DNA from: Butyrivibrio proteoclasticus
Lineage (GTDB): Bacteria; Bacillota; Clostridia; Lachnospirales; Lachnospiraceae
Length of the DNA: 64,000 bases
Reading direction: 5' to 3'
Assembly: GCF_900115735.1 (NCBI RefSeq)
Contig: NZ_FOXO01000015.1
Coordinates: 43,190 to 107,189, forward strand
Numbering within the stretch: the first letter of the stretch is position 1; every line of letters starts with the position of its first letter. The notes below the pieces were generated by a model that worked only from the letters and a program-made list of their open reading frames with translations, made no database searches and was not told the origin of the DNA. Below, one piece after another: positions 1-10,399 of the stretch. Both the position numbers and the translations under genes were made by a program.

Positions 1-166
1 GAAGTTCGATTATGACTTCGACCTCGTTTCAGGAAGATACGTTATCGATGCAAAGTCTATTATGGGTATTTTCTCACTTGATCTTTCAAAGCCTATCGAT
101 CTTAATATCCATGCAGAAGACGGCGCAGATGAGGTTCTCGAAGTACTGAAGCCTTACATGATCTAA
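1..166 (+). CDS. HPr-family phosphocarrier-like protein, C-terminal part
   Basis: The reading frame enters from the left edge (first full codon at base 2) and ends at TAA 164-166, leaving 54 residues. The visible part has the HPr pattern IDAKSIMGIFSLDLSKPIDL followed by an acidic stretch and a short last helix, which matches the region around the regulatory serine of HPr proteins. The N-terminus, where a phosphorylatable histidine would sit, lies outside the window. A true PTS HPr therefore cannot be told from a regulatory HPr-like paralogue. A strong terminator follows within 40 bases, so this is the last gene of its transcript. Confidence 0.8.
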   Translation, partial: KFDYDFDLVSGRYVIDAKSIMGIFSLDLSKPIDLNIHAEDGADEVLEVLKPYMI

Positions 167-200
167 TCTTTCCGGATTAGATCTATTTAAAAGTTTATTC

Positions 201-237
201 AAGACCATCTTAAACTTCGGTTTAAGATGGTCTTTTT
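201..237 (+). terminator. Rho-independent terminator after the HPr-like gene
   Basis: A perfect 15-bp stem (201-215 with 220-234) closes on a TTCG tetraloop and is followed by T residues. It sits 35 bases after the HPr-like stop codon. Confidence 0.92.
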
Positions 238-241
238 GTGT

Positions 242-328
242 AGAGCACTTGCCGAGGTCATTTCGAGGCTAGTGCAAACCACTTCTGTGTACTTAGCAAC
301 GTCTTTTCGCGCTTAGTACAGCAGAAGT
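242..328. repeat. Two imperfect hairpins, one repeated at 56.9 kb
   Basis: The space between the HPr terminator and the end of thiI holds two hairpins. The first (about 246-274) pairs GCACTTGCC with GGCTAGTGC. Bases 242-280 recur in inverted orientation, with several substitutions, at 56925-56963. The second (281-328) pairs ACTTCTGTGTACTTAGC with GCTTAGTACAGCAGAAGT. No open frame runs through them. They may act as terminators for thiI on the minus strand or be copies of a small dispersed palindrome. Confidence 0.6.
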
Positions 329-349
329 TTCTTCCTGCACTTGCCAAGG

Positions 350-1552
350 TTATCTCTTAACTTCAATAACTTCATCAGTTTCAAGTGCCACTTTTACAAG
401 CTCATCTATTTTTTCATTCAAAAGCTCTTCGTGTCTTCTGATGATATCAGCTCTTGGCTTTGTTACAGGGTGCTTAGCGACAAAAATAGTGCAGCAGTCT
501 TCATAAGGAAGTATTGAAGTCTCGTATGCATCAATCTTATAGGAGATATCCACAATATCCTGTTTGTCAAAAGCGATAAGTGGTCTGTAAACAGGAATAT
601 CTGTTACGACTTCACCAGTGCAGATAAGGCTCTGCATTGTCTGTGAAGCAACCTGACCAATACTCTCACCTGTGATAAGTCCCATTGATCCAGACTCATT
701 TGCAAGCATATTAGCTATTCTCATCATGTATCTGCGCATGATGATAGTGAGCTCTTCGTGAGGGCATTTCTCATAAATGTACATCTGAATATCAGTAAAG
801 TTGATAACATGAAGTTTTACTTTCCCTGTGTACTTAGCAATAACTCCTGCAAGATCAACAACCTTCTGTTTAGCTTTCTCACTTGTATATGGAGGCGCAT
901 TGAAATAAACTGCCTCAATTTCAACACCTCTTTTAGCAACCATGTAGCCTGCAACAGGTGAATCAATTCCTCCGGACAAAAGAAGCATCGCTTTACCTGC
1001 TGTTCCAATAGGCATTCCACCAGGTCCGGGTATTACTTCTGAGTAAATGTTGAGTTTTTCTCTGAGTTCTACATTTATAAGAATCTCCGGATCATGAACA
1101 TCTACTGTCATCTCATCATAGGCATCAAGAATTCTGGCTCCAAGTTCTGCAGCCATAGCCATTGAATCCATAGGATAACTCTTATCAACTCTTCTAACCT
1201 TCACCTTGAAGGTCTTGTGTTTGTCAGGATAAACTCCATCAATAAAGTCTATAACTGCCTTCGCAACACCATCCACATCCGGAAGATGATTCTCACTGTC
1301 TCTTGCTATAGATACAGCAGGACAGATTCCTGTAATACCAAAAACAGTCTTCAAACTGTCAACTGTTTCGTTGAAGTCAAAATCCTGAGCGTCGATATAC
1401 ATTCTTCCCGCAACACGGGTAACATTGAATTTACCATCGCACTTTGAAAGAACTCTTCTTATCTGTTTAACTAAAGCTTCCTCGAAAACGTATCTGTTCT
1501 TACCTTTAACACCAATTTCCGCGTACTTGATCACAAAAGCATGATACTGCAT
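350..1552 (-). CDS. thiI: tRNA 4-thiouridine synthetase ThiI
   Basis: This 400-residue protein is the short ThiI form. An N-terminal ferredoxin-like/THUMP region (about residues 1-165) binds tRNA, and a PP-loop ATPase domain begins at the motif LLLSGGIDSPVAG near residue 190. The family adenylates U8 of tRNA and transfers sulfur to make 4-thiouridine, and in some bacteria it also serves thiazole synthesis. The C-terminal rhodanese domain of the enterobacterial enzyme is absent, which is usual in Firmicutes. The cysteine desulfurase gene ends 15 bp upstream in the same direction, matching the NifZ-ThiI pairing of Bacillus in which the desulfurase is the direct sulfur donor. The start is the ATG at 1550-1552. 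Confidence 0.93.
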   Translation of the reverse strand: MQYHAFVIKYAEIGVKGKNRYVFEEALVKQIRRVLSKCDGKFNVTRVAGRMYIDAQDFDFNETVDSLKTVFGITGICPAVSIARDSENHLPDVDGVAKAVIDFIDGVYPDKHKTFKVKVRRVDKSYPMDSMAMAAELGARILDAYDEMTVDVHDPEILINVELREKLNIYSEVIPGPGGMPIGTAGKAMLLLSGGIDSPVAGYMVAKRGVEIEAVYFNAPPYTSEKAKQKVVDLAGVIAKYTGKVKLHVINFTDIQMYIYEKCPHEELTIIMRRYMMRIANMLANESGSMGLITGESIGQVASQTMQSLICTGEVVTDIPVYRPLIAFDKQDIVDISYKIDAYETSILPYEDCCTIFVAKHPVTKPRADIIRRHEELLNEKIDELVKVALETDEVIEVKR

Positions 1553-1567
1553 AAATACCTCTTTCTT

Positions 1568-2725
1568 TTAATGCCTGTAAAACTTTCTCATGTTAGAAAC
1601 CTGAGAACAAAGTGTATCCAAAAAATAATCAATTTCTTCTTTGGTAGTCATAAATGACATACTAATACGAATTGTTGATTCAAGCAAATCTTTTTCAAGA
1701 CCTATTGCCTGGAGCGTATCTGACACATGTGGATTATTAGATGTGCAGGCGCTTCCCGCAGATACATAAATATTTTTGCTGCTGAGCATGTTAAGCACTG
1801 TCTCTGCTGCAAGTCCCTTTATAGAAACACTGATAATGTGCGGTGCACCTTCACTTACTTTTTGTCCGTTGATCTTAATATCAGGGATTCGCTCAAGCAG
1901 TGAATCAACTGTGTACTGCTTCAGGTCATAGAGCTTCTTTATCTTTGCATCAAAATCCTCGTAGCATTTCTTAGCTGCAAGAGCAAGGCCTGCAATTCCC
2001 GGAACATTCTCAGTTCCTGATCTCATTCCCTTTTGCTGTCCGCCGCCATAACATACAGGAACGATCTTTGTTCCTTTTTTGATGTATAAAAAGCCAACTC
2101 CCTTTGGTCCGTGAATCTTATGTCCACTTACAGACAAAAGATCTATGTTCATAGTTCTTGGTCTGATCAGAACTTTACCATAAGCCTGAACCGCATCCAC
2201 GTGGAAGTATGTGTCCTTATTGACGCTCTTTATGAGCTCTCCGGCTTTCTGTATTGGCATAAGTGTTCCAATCTCGTTGTTAACAAACATGATTGAAACA
2301 AGTATTGTCTCTTTTCTGATGGCATTTTTCAGCTCGTCAAGATCAATAGTTCCTGTCTCGTCCACTGAAAGATATGTTATTTCAAAGCCTTCTTTTTCAA
2401 GAAAAGCCATTGTCTCGAGTATGGCAGGATGCTCAATCTTAGTTGTAATAATGTGATTACCACGCCATTTATTGGCTCTTGCCACACCTATAAGAGCCAG
2501 GTTATCAGACTCTGTTCCACCGGAAGTAAAAACTATTTCCTGTGGATCAACCTTAAGACTTGCAGCAATTGTATCTCTTGCCTGAGACAGCCTCTCACCG
2601 GAAACCATCCCCATGTGATGAACACTGGAGGGATTTCCATATTCTTCTTTCATTACCTTTGCAACCAGATCTGCCACCTCATCGTAAACTCTCGTGGTTG
2701 CAGAATTATCTAAATATGCTTCCAT
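1568..2725 (-). CDS. Cysteine desulfurase (NifS/IscS family)
   Basis: This 385-residue pyridoxal-phosphate enzyme has the family N-terminus YLDNSATTR, the PLP-binding lysine in SGHKIHGPKG near residue 203, and the persulfide-forming cysteine in SAGSACTS near residue 325. It converts cysteine to alanine and holds the sulfur as an enzyme persulfide. It lies between rsmE and thiI in one minus-strand transcript, and no IscU or SufU scaffold gene is adjacent. I therefore read it as the sulfur donor for ThiI (NifZ-like) rather than a general Fe-S cluster enzyme. The partner choice is inferred from gene order only. Confidence 0.92.
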   Translation of the reverse strand: MEAYLDNSATTRVYDEVADLVAKVMKEEYGNPSSVHHMGMVSGERLSQARDTIAASLKVDPQEIVFTSGGTESDNLALIGVARANKWRGNHIITTKIEHPAILETMAFLEKEGFEITYLSVDETGTIDLDELKNAIRKETILVSIMFVNNEIGTLMPIQKAGELIKSVNKDTYFHVDAVQAYGKVLIRPRTMNIDLLSVSGHKIHGPKGVGFLYIKKGTKIVPVCYGGGQQKGMRSGTENVPGIAGLALAAKKCYEDFDAKIKKLYDLKQYTVDSLLERIPDIKINGQKVSEGAPHIISVSIKGLAAETVLNMLSSKNIYVSAGSACTSNNPHVSDTLQAIGLEKDLLESTIRISMSFMTTKEEIDYFLDTLCSQVSNMRKFYRH

Positions 2726-2738
2726 TTTTTATGTCCTA

Positions 2739-3491
2739 TTATCCTTCAAGATGATACATTAACCAGGATATAATTGTAAATCCTGCTGTTTCTGTTCTTA
2801 GAATTCTTTTTCCCAAAGTGATTGGCTTTATATCATTCGCCTTACAAAGTTCGACCTCTTCATCAGAAAAACCGCCTTCGGGCCCGATAAATACAGCAAT
2901 ATTTTCTCCCGGCTTTATTCCTTCTATGAGCTTTTTGGTCTCGTCCATATGCTCAGCATTTTCATATGGAATAAGTTTTATATCCATATCTTTTGCGTAC
3001 TGAACTGCCTCTTTCATGGTCATTGGCATATGAACATTTGGAATTATCGCTCTTTTGCTCTGTTTTGCCGCAGCCTCTGCTATAGCCTGCCATCTCTTTA
3101 TCTTGGACTGAGATTTCTTTTCATCAAGCTTTACCACACACCTCTTGGTAGCCATAGGAACTATCTCAAAAGCTCCAAGTTCAACGGCCTTCTGAATTAT
3201 TAGTTCCATCTTATCAACTTTTGGAAGTCCTTGAAAAAGATATATCTTTGAAGGCAGTTCCTGTGAACCTTCTTCTATAAAGCAAAGCTTTCCAATGACA
3301 CCGTTGTCATTTATATTCTCTATTTCATAAAAAATTTCTTTACCATCCTCATCACCACGAATGCTGACAGAGAACTGCTCGCCAACCTTCATCCTGAGAA
3401 CATTGGCTATATGGTTAAAATCTTTTCCGGTGATCTCAACATTTTTAAAATCAGAAGTAATCTGATTACTCTCCACAAAAAAATGATACAT
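2739..3491 (-). CDS. rsmE: 16S rRNA m3U1498 methyltransferase RsmE
   Basis: This 250-residue protein is of normal RsmE length. It has an N-terminal PUA-like barrel (about residues 1-70) and a C-terminal SPOUT methyltransferase fold. The SAM-binding trefoil knot is seen as FIGPEGGFSDEE and LGKRILRTETAG near the C-terminus. RsmE methylates N3 of U1498 in 16S rRNA. Its ATG overlaps the TGA of prmA by one base, so the two are translationally coupled. This prmA-rsmE pair is widespread in Firmicutes, often just after dnaJ, as here. Confidence 0.95.
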   Translation of the reverse strand: MYHFFVESNQITSDFKNVEITGKDFNHIANVLRMKVGEQFSVSIRGDEDGKEIFYEIENINDNGVIGKLCFIEEGSQELPSKIYLFQGLPKVDKMELIIQKAVELGAFEIVPMATKRCVVKLDEKKSQSKIKRWQAIAEAAAKQSKRAIIPNVHMPMTMKEAVQYAKDMDIKLIPYENAEHMDETKKLIEGIKPGENIAVFIGPEGGFSDEEVELCKANDIKPITLGKRILRTETAGFTIISWLMYHLEG

Positions 3492-4528
3492 CAGTTTTTC
3501 CTCGAAGTAATTGAAACCCAGTCTCCCTGATGATGAATCTCAAGTATCTCAAGTCCAGCATCAAGATGTGCCTTCTTTACCTCTTCTTCCTTGGTATTGA
3601 TAATGCCTGAAGTAATATATATACCACCCTTCTTTAACTGGCCAAGTATTACAGGGGTAAGGGGAACAAGCACATTAGCTAAAATGTTTGCAACAACTAT
3701 ATCGTATTTATCATATCCAACAGCATCCTGAACTGACTTGTCATCAATGATATTTCCAATCATCATTTCAAACTTGTCTTCAGCGATTCCGTTATTTTCC
3801 ATATTCTCTTTAACGGCAGGAACTGCACACTTATCAAGATCTGTTCCAACAGCATGTTTTGCTCCGAACATAAGCGCAAGAATGGACAACACTCCGCTTC
3901 CTGTTCCAACGTCCAAAAGCTCTGTATCTTTAGTAACATACTTTCTGAGCATACGTATACAAAGCTGTGTTGTCTCATGCATACCTGTGCCAAAAGCTGT
4001 ACCGGGATCTATGTGAAGCACCATGCTGGCCTTCTTGTCATCTTCTGTAGTCTCTTTTTCCCAAGATGGAATAACTAAAACATCATCAATATAAAATTTA
4101 TGAAAATACTGTTTCCAGTTATTGATCCAGTCAATATCTTCTGTGACTGATATAGAGATAGTTCCATCTCCTATATCGGAAAAAGTTCTAAGTTCATCGA
4201 GCTGTTCCTTGATTTTACTTTCAATCTCTTCAGGTGTCTTCTTAACTTTGATGTACTCACCATTTTCATCCTGAAGTTCAACAGTAAGCATATTGTCATC
4301 ATCTATTTCCAAAAAGAAATTCAGATAAGCTGCGCCTGCTTCGATTCCGTTATCTTTCTCATCTGGCTCAAGTTCAGGAGCATCAATAAACATCTGCTCC
4401 TTATCAGCGGCTGATAGTGGAGCATTATCTTCTATCTGTGCCCCTTCAAGTCCTATATCCTCCAGGTAGCTTATTATAATATCTTCTGATTCTTCATTAG
4501 TACGAACTCTAAAGCGCATCCACTTCAT
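3491..4528 (-). CDS. prmA: Ribosomal protein L11 methyltransferase PrmA
   Basis: PrmA trimethylates ribosomal protein L11 using S-adenosylmethionine. The product has an N-terminal L11-binding region, unusually acidic here, and a Rossmann methyltransferase domain with DPGTAFGTGMHETT and the SAM motif LLDVGTGSGVLSI. I chose ATG 4526-4528 (protein starting MKWMRFRV). It has GGAGG 10 bases upstream and matches the usual PrmA N-terminus, while the frame stays open eight codons further with no better signal. A terminator lies between dnaJ and this gene, but read-through from the heat-shock operon is possible. Confidence 0.93.
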   Translation of the reverse strand: MKWMRFRVRTNEESEDIIISYLEDIGLEGAQIEDNAPLSAADKEQMFIDAPELEPDEKDNGIEAGAAYLNFFLEIDDDNMLTVELQDENGEYIKVKKTPEEIESKIKEQLDELRTFSDIGDGTISISVTEDIDWINNWKQYFHKFYIDDVLVIPSWEKETTEDDKKASMVLHIDPGTAFGTGMHETTQLCIRMLRKYVTKDTELLDVGTGSGVLSILALMFGAKHAVGTDLDKCAVPAVKENMENNGIAEDKFEMMIGNIIDDKSVQDAVGYDKYDIVVANILANVLVPLTPVILGQLKKGGIYITSGIINTKEEEVKKAHLDAGLEILEIHHQGDWVSITSRKN

Positions 4529-4560
4529 AGAAAAACCTCCACAAAAATTCAAAATACAGT

Positions 4561-4595
4561 AAAAAACGTGAAGCAGATTTTACTTCCGCTTCACG
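4561..4595 (-). terminator. Terminator downstream of dnaJ
   Basis: Read on the minus strand, an 8-bp stem (CGTGAAGC with GCTTCACG, 4567-4574 and 4588-4595) is followed by six T residues. It lies between dnaJ and prmA and ends the hrcA-grpE-dnaK-dnaJ transcript at least in part. Confidence 0.85.
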
Positions 4596-4629
4596 CGTAT
4601 AATAACACAAAACATTTAAAATGCCAAAA

Positions 4630-5811
4630 TTACTTAAAGAAACCTTTTTTCTTCTTGCCGCCTGAGCCATCACCATTTGGATCTTTATCTCCGGCTCCCA
4701 TCATGCGTTCAGCAGCAGTCAGCGAATCTCCGGTCTTCTCATCAAATTTCTTAAGAAGTTCCTTAGCTTCCTTTGAAAGTTTCTCTGGAACCTGAACAAC
4801 CAATGTTACATAATGGTCGCCTCGAGTATCCCTGTCTCTAAGTGATGGAACACCCTTTGAACGAAGTCTCACTCTTGTATCAGTCTGTGTTCCCGGCTTG
4901 ACATCATAAGCAACCTTTCCATCAACTGTATCAATAAGCACAGTTCCTCCAAGAGCTGCCACAGCAAATGAAACAGGAACCATAGAATAGATATCATATC
5001 CTTCTCTCTGGAAAATAGGATGATCAGATACAATAACCTCTACTAAAAGATCTCCTCTTGGTCCACCATTAACTCCTGGTTCACCTTTTTCACGAATCCT
5101 TACGCTCTGACCATTATCGATTCCTGCCGGTATCGTAACTTTGATTTTCTTTCTGCTGGCAATATATCCTGTTCCATGACAGTCTGTACACTTATCCTTG
5201 ATAACTTTACCTGTTCCGCCACATTCAGGACATGTTTGAACATTACGAACAGTTCCAAAGAATGACTGCTGTGTAAATACTATCTGACCTTTTCCGCCGC
5301 ACTTAGAACATGTCTGAGCTGATGTTCCGGGTTTAGCACCTGTTCCGTGACAGGTTGGGCAGGAATCCTTAATAGTAAGTTCAAGCTCTTTTTCACATCC
5401 GAATACTGCTTCCAGAAATGTAATTCTTACACTTGCTCTTAAGTTAGCTCCCTTTGAAGGACCTGTCCTGGCTCCCTGACGTGACCTTCCGCCGCCAAAG
5501 AAATCGCCAAATATATCACCGAATATATCACCGAAGTCAGCTCCGTTAAAGTCGAAGCCGCCATATCCACCGGCACCTCCGTCAAATGCAGCATGGCCAA
5601 ACTGATCATACTGACGCTTCTTTTCAGGGTCACTAAGAACAGCATATGCTTCAGATGCTTCTTTGAATTTTTCAGCTGCCGAAGCATCACCGGGATTCAT
5701 ATCCGGGTGATACTTCTTGGCAAGTACTCTGTATGCTTTTTTTATTTCATCCTCAGAGGCGTTCTTACTAACGCCAAGGACTTCATAATAGTCGCGCTTT
5801 TGCTCTGCCAT
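4630..5811 (-). CDS. dnaJ: Chaperone DnaJ
   Basis: This is a full-length type I DnaJ of 393 residues. It has the J domain with the HPD motif (KKYHPDMN, near residue 35), a Gly/Phe-rich linker (about 75-115), and four CxxCxGxG zinc motifs ([32 protein letters not shown]) between about 145 and 210, then the C-terminal substrate-binding domains. It delivers unfolded clients to DnaK and stimulates its ATPase. It ends in a Lys-rich tail. It is the last chaperone gene of the CIRCE-controlled operon, 87 bp after dnaK. Confidence 0.97.
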   Translation of the reverse strand: MAEQKRDYYEVLGVSKNASEDEIKKAYRVLAKKYHPDMNPGDASAAEKFKEASEAYAVLSDPEKKRQYDQFGHAAFDGGAGGYGGFDFNGADFGDIFGDIFGDFFGGGRSRQGARTGPSKGANLRASVRITFLEAVFGCEKELELTIKDSCPTCHGTGAKPGTSAQTCSKCGGKGQIVFTQQSFFGTVRNVQTCPECGGTGKVIKDKCTDCHGTGYIASRKKIKVTIPAGIDNGQSVRIREKGEPGVNGGPRGDLLVEVIVSDHPIFQREGYDIYSMVPVSFAVAALGGTVLIDTVDGKVAYDVKPGTQTDTRVRLRSKGVPSLRDRDTRGDHYVTLVVQVPEKLSKEAKELLKKFDEKTGDSLTAAERMMGAGDKDPNGDGSGGKKKKGFFK

Positions 5812-5845
5812 ATATATTCCTCAAATCTGTCTGGTCTTAATGGTC

Positions 5846-5877
5846 ATAGGCTGCAATGAGCAACCACAGCAGCCTAT
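5846..5877 (-). other. Hairpin in the dnaK-dnaJ spacer
   Basis: A perfect 9-bp stem (ATAGGCTGC with GCAGCCTAT) with a 14-base loop sits in the 116-base stretch between dnaK and dnaJ. No T-run follows, so I read it as an mRNA processing or stability element rather than a terminator. Confidence 0.5.
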
Positions 5878-5898
5878 AACTATATATCCCTATATCAA

Positions 5899-7800
<1,902 letters not shown>

Positions 7801-7865
7801 TTAAATTTCGATCATTTGCACAAATGCGAATCTCTTCGCTGTGCTTTTGCAATTATCTATATCAC

Positions 7866-8501
7866 TTATTTGTTAACACCAACCATGCTGTGTCTGAGCA
7901 CGGTGTCGTGGAACATATATCCCTTTTGAAGTTCCTGTGCCACAATTCCTGATTCATACTCTTCACTTTCAACCTGCATTACTGCATTGTGGAGATTTGG
8001 ATCAAATTCCTTTCCCACAGCTTCAATAGGGGTTACTCCAAGATCTTCAAGCTGCTTGATAAGCTGCTTATAAATCTTGTTCATACCATCTGCGAAGGCT
8101 CCGTCTTTTTCATCTTCCGGAACTGCTGCAAGTCCTCGCTCGAAATTATCTACAATAGGGAGAAGCTTTTCTAAAACACTTCCCTGTCCCTGTTCAAACA
8201 TCTGAGCTTTTTCTCTGTCAGTTCTTTTTCTGAAATTGTCAAACTCAGCAACCTGTCTTATAAGTCTGTCATTTAGTTCATCAAGTTTCTCTTTTAAAGG
8301 ATCTTTCTTTTCTTTTTTGGAAGGCTCCTTTTCTTCTGGCTTCTCAGTTTCTTCTGTCTTCTCAGTTTCTTCTTTTACTTCTTCTGAAGCTGATTCCTTA
8401 TTTTCAGCAGCCTCTTTTTCTTTGGCTTCTTTTTCAAGGTCTTCCATGATATTCTCAAGAACTTCTTTTTCCTGCTCGCTAACCTGTTTCTTCTTGCTCA
8501 A
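7866..8501 (-). CDS. grpE: Nucleotide exchange factor GrpE
   Basis: GrpE releases ADP from DnaK. The product has a long Lys/Glu-rich disordered N-terminus (about the first 65 residues), the paired-helix dimer region (LNDRLIRQVAEFDNFRKRT) and a C-terminal beta domain ending VLRHSMVGV. The best start is a TTG at 8499-8501, since GGAGG stands 7 bases upstream of it. The longer frame from a GTG at 8519 would put this Shine-Dalgarno inside the coding region. It lies 36 bp after hrcA in the same operon. Confidence 0.92.
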   Translation of the reverse strand: MSKKKQVSEQEKEVLENIMEDLEKEAKEKEAAENKESASEEVKEETEKTEETEKPEEKEPSKKEKKDPLKEKLDELNDRLIRQVAEFDNFRKRTDREKAQMFEQGQGSVLEKLLPIVDNFERGLAAVPEDEKDGAFADGMNKIYKQLIKQLEDLGVTPIEAVGKEFDPNLHNAVMQVESEEYESGIVAQELQKGYMFHDTVLRHSMVGVNK

Positions 8502-8537
8502 TTCATTGCCTCCTAACACTTGTCTGTCTTAGCTGCG

Positions 8538-9569
8538 CTACCCTTTCTTATACAAATCATCAAGCGCATGTCTCATATTTTTTAATGTTGAAATAACTTT
8601 GTCGTAATCCATTCTCTTAGGACCTATGATTCCAACTGTCCCCTTCATTCCATCGCCAAGCTCATATGTCGCTGTAACAACACTGCAATCCTTCATGGCC
8701 TGAACCGGGGTTTCATTACCGATATAAACCTGAATACCAGTTTCCTCAGAATCTGAAGAAAGTGTATTCTCTACAATACTTGAAAGATCTTTGGTATCCT
8801 CAAAGGTACTGATAAGCTCGCTTGCCTTTGCGGAATCCGTAAGTTCAGGGTACTTAAAGATGTTCATAGTACCGCTTGTGTATATCTGAAGGTCTTCGTC
8901 AGCTGTGATGGATTCTGCAGCCGCATCAATGACATTACCTATGATTTCACTGTGAATTCCTGCTTCCTGCTTGACTGCAGCAATAAGTCCAAGATTTATA
9001 TCTTCTACAGCAAGCCCGTCAAGTCTTGTATTCATAAGGATGTTTAGCTTAAGCATTGTTGCATCATCTAAAACTTCCTCAACAGGAATGATCTTGTTTT
9101 TAATGACATTTCCCTCTATAACTATTGTCGCAAGAAGGTGCCCTTCATCAACCTTACTTATCTGTATGAATTTCAGTTTATTTTTCCTGATCTGCGGAGC
9201 AGATATCATTGTAGCATAATTGGTATCTACCGCCAGTGTCTTGGCAACCTGCTTAAGCAGATTCTCAAGTTTCTCCTCTTTATCGAGGAGCATTTCCTTC
9301 ATGTTCTCAACTTCCTGTTCCTTGTCACGGAGCATCTCATCGACATATACACGATAGCCCTGATCAGAAGGAATACGCCCCGCTGATGTATGAGGCTGTA
9401 AGATAAGTCCCATCTCTTCCAGATCGGCCATCTCATTTCTGATTGTTGCAGAGCTAAGATTAAGGTCCGTGTACTTGGAAATAGTACGACTACCGACTGG
9501 TTCTCCAGTTTCCAGGTAGTTCTTAACTATTGCATGAAGTATTTTTCTTTTTCTCTCATCTAATTCCAT
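8538..9569 (-). CDS. hrcA: Heat-inducible transcription repressor HrcA
   Basis: HrcA binds the CIRCE operator and represses chaperone genes until heat shock lowers its active pool. This 343-residue protein has the N-terminal winged helix (ILHAIVKNYLETGEPVGSRT, LSSATIRNEMADLEEMG), a GAF-like middle domain and a C-terminal dimer region near VGIIGPKRMDY. It is the first gene of hrcA-grpE-dnaK-dnaJ and lies just downstream of a perfect CIRCE element, so it is autoregulated. Confidence 0.97.
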   Translation of the reverse strand: MELDERKRKILHAIVKNYLETGEPVGSRTISKYTDLNLSSATIRNEMADLEEMGLILQPHTSAGRIPSDQGYRVYVDEMLRDKEQEVENMKEMLLDKEEKLENLLKQVAKTLAVDTNYATMISAPQIRKNKLKFIQISKVDEGHLLATIVIEGNVIKNKIIPVEEVLDDATMLKLNILMNTRLDGLAVEDINLGLIAAVKQEAGIHSEIIGNVIDAAAESITADEDLQIYTSGTMNIFKYPELTDSAKASELISTFEDTKDLSSIVENTLSSDSEETGIQVYIGNETPVQAMKDCSVVTATYELGDGMKGTVGIIGPKRMDYDKVISTLKNMRHALDDLYKKG

Positions 9570-9622
9570 ATTGCCCTTCCTATGTATTCACCGGTTAAAT
9601 TCATCGGAATGGTTTTTCGATA

Positions 9623-9649
9623 TTAGCACTCACTCGATTCGAGTGCTAA
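9623..9649 (-). promoter_or_regulatory. CIRCE operator
   Basis: TTAGCACTC - nine bases - GAGTGCTAA is an exact match to the CIRCE consensus bound by HrcA. It lies between the sigma-A promoter at 9665-9693 and the hrcA start. Confidence 0.98.
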
Positions 9650-9664
9650 TATCTTCTGTAACTT

Positions 9665-9693
9665 AAAATATCACTATGAGAGTGTAATGTCAA
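9665..9693 (-). promoter_or_regulatory. Sigma-A promoter of the heat-shock operon
   Basis: On the minus strand TTGACA and TATTTT are separated by 17 bases, directly upstream of the CIRCE operator. A transcript from here would start just before or inside CIRCE, the usual arrangement for HrcA repression. Confidence 0.88.
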
Positions 9694-9721
9694 CAACGCT
9701 TTTTATAAAATAAGTATTAAG

Positions 9722-9753
9722 AAAAAAAACGCCCTCTACAATAGTAGAGAGCG
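9722..9753 (-). terminator. Terminator after the DUF6465-like gene
   Basis: On the minus strand CGCTCTCTA pairs with TAGAGGGCG (one G-U pair) around a 6-base loop and is followed by eight T residues. It lies 17 bp after the stop codon at 9771. Confidence 0.9.
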
Positions 9754-9770
9754 TCAAATAAACGTTTGGA

Positions 9771-10262
9771 TTATAAACCGATTCTTCCCTGAACCTTATC
9801 ATTTACTACATAATATGCAGCATCTTCATCAGGCTTTACATAAATGCTGAGTTTCGTAATCTCATCAACATTTCCCCCCATTTCATACTGGAAGTTATTC
9901 TTGGAGTTCTGAATAAGCTCCTCATATGGAATGTGCTTGTATGAATACTGAAGTTCTACACTTACCTTGATTTCTTCTTCCTTTTCAGTAGCAGCTTTCT
10001 TAACATCTGCCTTCTTAACAGGAGCAGCCTTTTTTTCAACTGTTGCTTTCTTTGCTGCAGGCTTCTTCTCAACCTTAGTTTCTGCTTTCTTTACAGGAGC
10101 AGTTTTCTTTGCAGCGGGCTTCTTAGAAACAGTTTTTTTAGCTTCTTCTTTAATAATAGCTTCAGTCAATTCTTTAACTTCAGATTTTTTTACTTCTGTT
10201 ACAGGAGCTTTTGTTACTGTCGCAGGCTTAACAGAAGAATTTGTCTTCTTTACTTCAGGCAT
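9771..10262 (-). CDS. Lys/Ala-rich protein with C-terminal DUF6465-like domain
   Basis: This 163-residue protein has two parts. Residues 1 to about 95 are a low-complexity Lys/Ala/Pro/Val tail with repeats such as KKPAAKK and KKAAPVKK, like histone H1 or bacterial nucleoid-protein tails. Residues about 95-163 form a compact acidic domain (VELQYSYKHIPYEELIQNSKNNF to the end) that looks like the DUF6465 family of Lachnospiraceae. No signal peptide or membrane segment is present. The tail suggests nucleic-acid binding, but that is inference and the function is unknown. It is monocistronic, with its own terminator. Confidence 0.75.
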   Translation of the reverse strand: MPEVKKTNSSVKPATVTKAPVTEVKKSEVKELTEAIIKEEAKKTVSKKPAAKKTAPVKKAETKVEKKPAAKKATVEKKAAPVKKADVKKAATEKEEEIKVSVELQYSYKHIPYEELIQNSKNNFQYEMGGNVDEITKLSIYVKPDEDAAYYVVNDKVQGRIGL

Positions 10263-10399
10263 TTTTGTCCCCTCCTCAAAATCACACTTGATTTATGTAA
10301 CTCTTTAAAACAGTGAAGTCATTTACGAAATAGAGTTTACTCTGTTTAACCCGCATTGTCAACGCATTTATCAAATAAAAATTATCCTGTTTGCCCATA

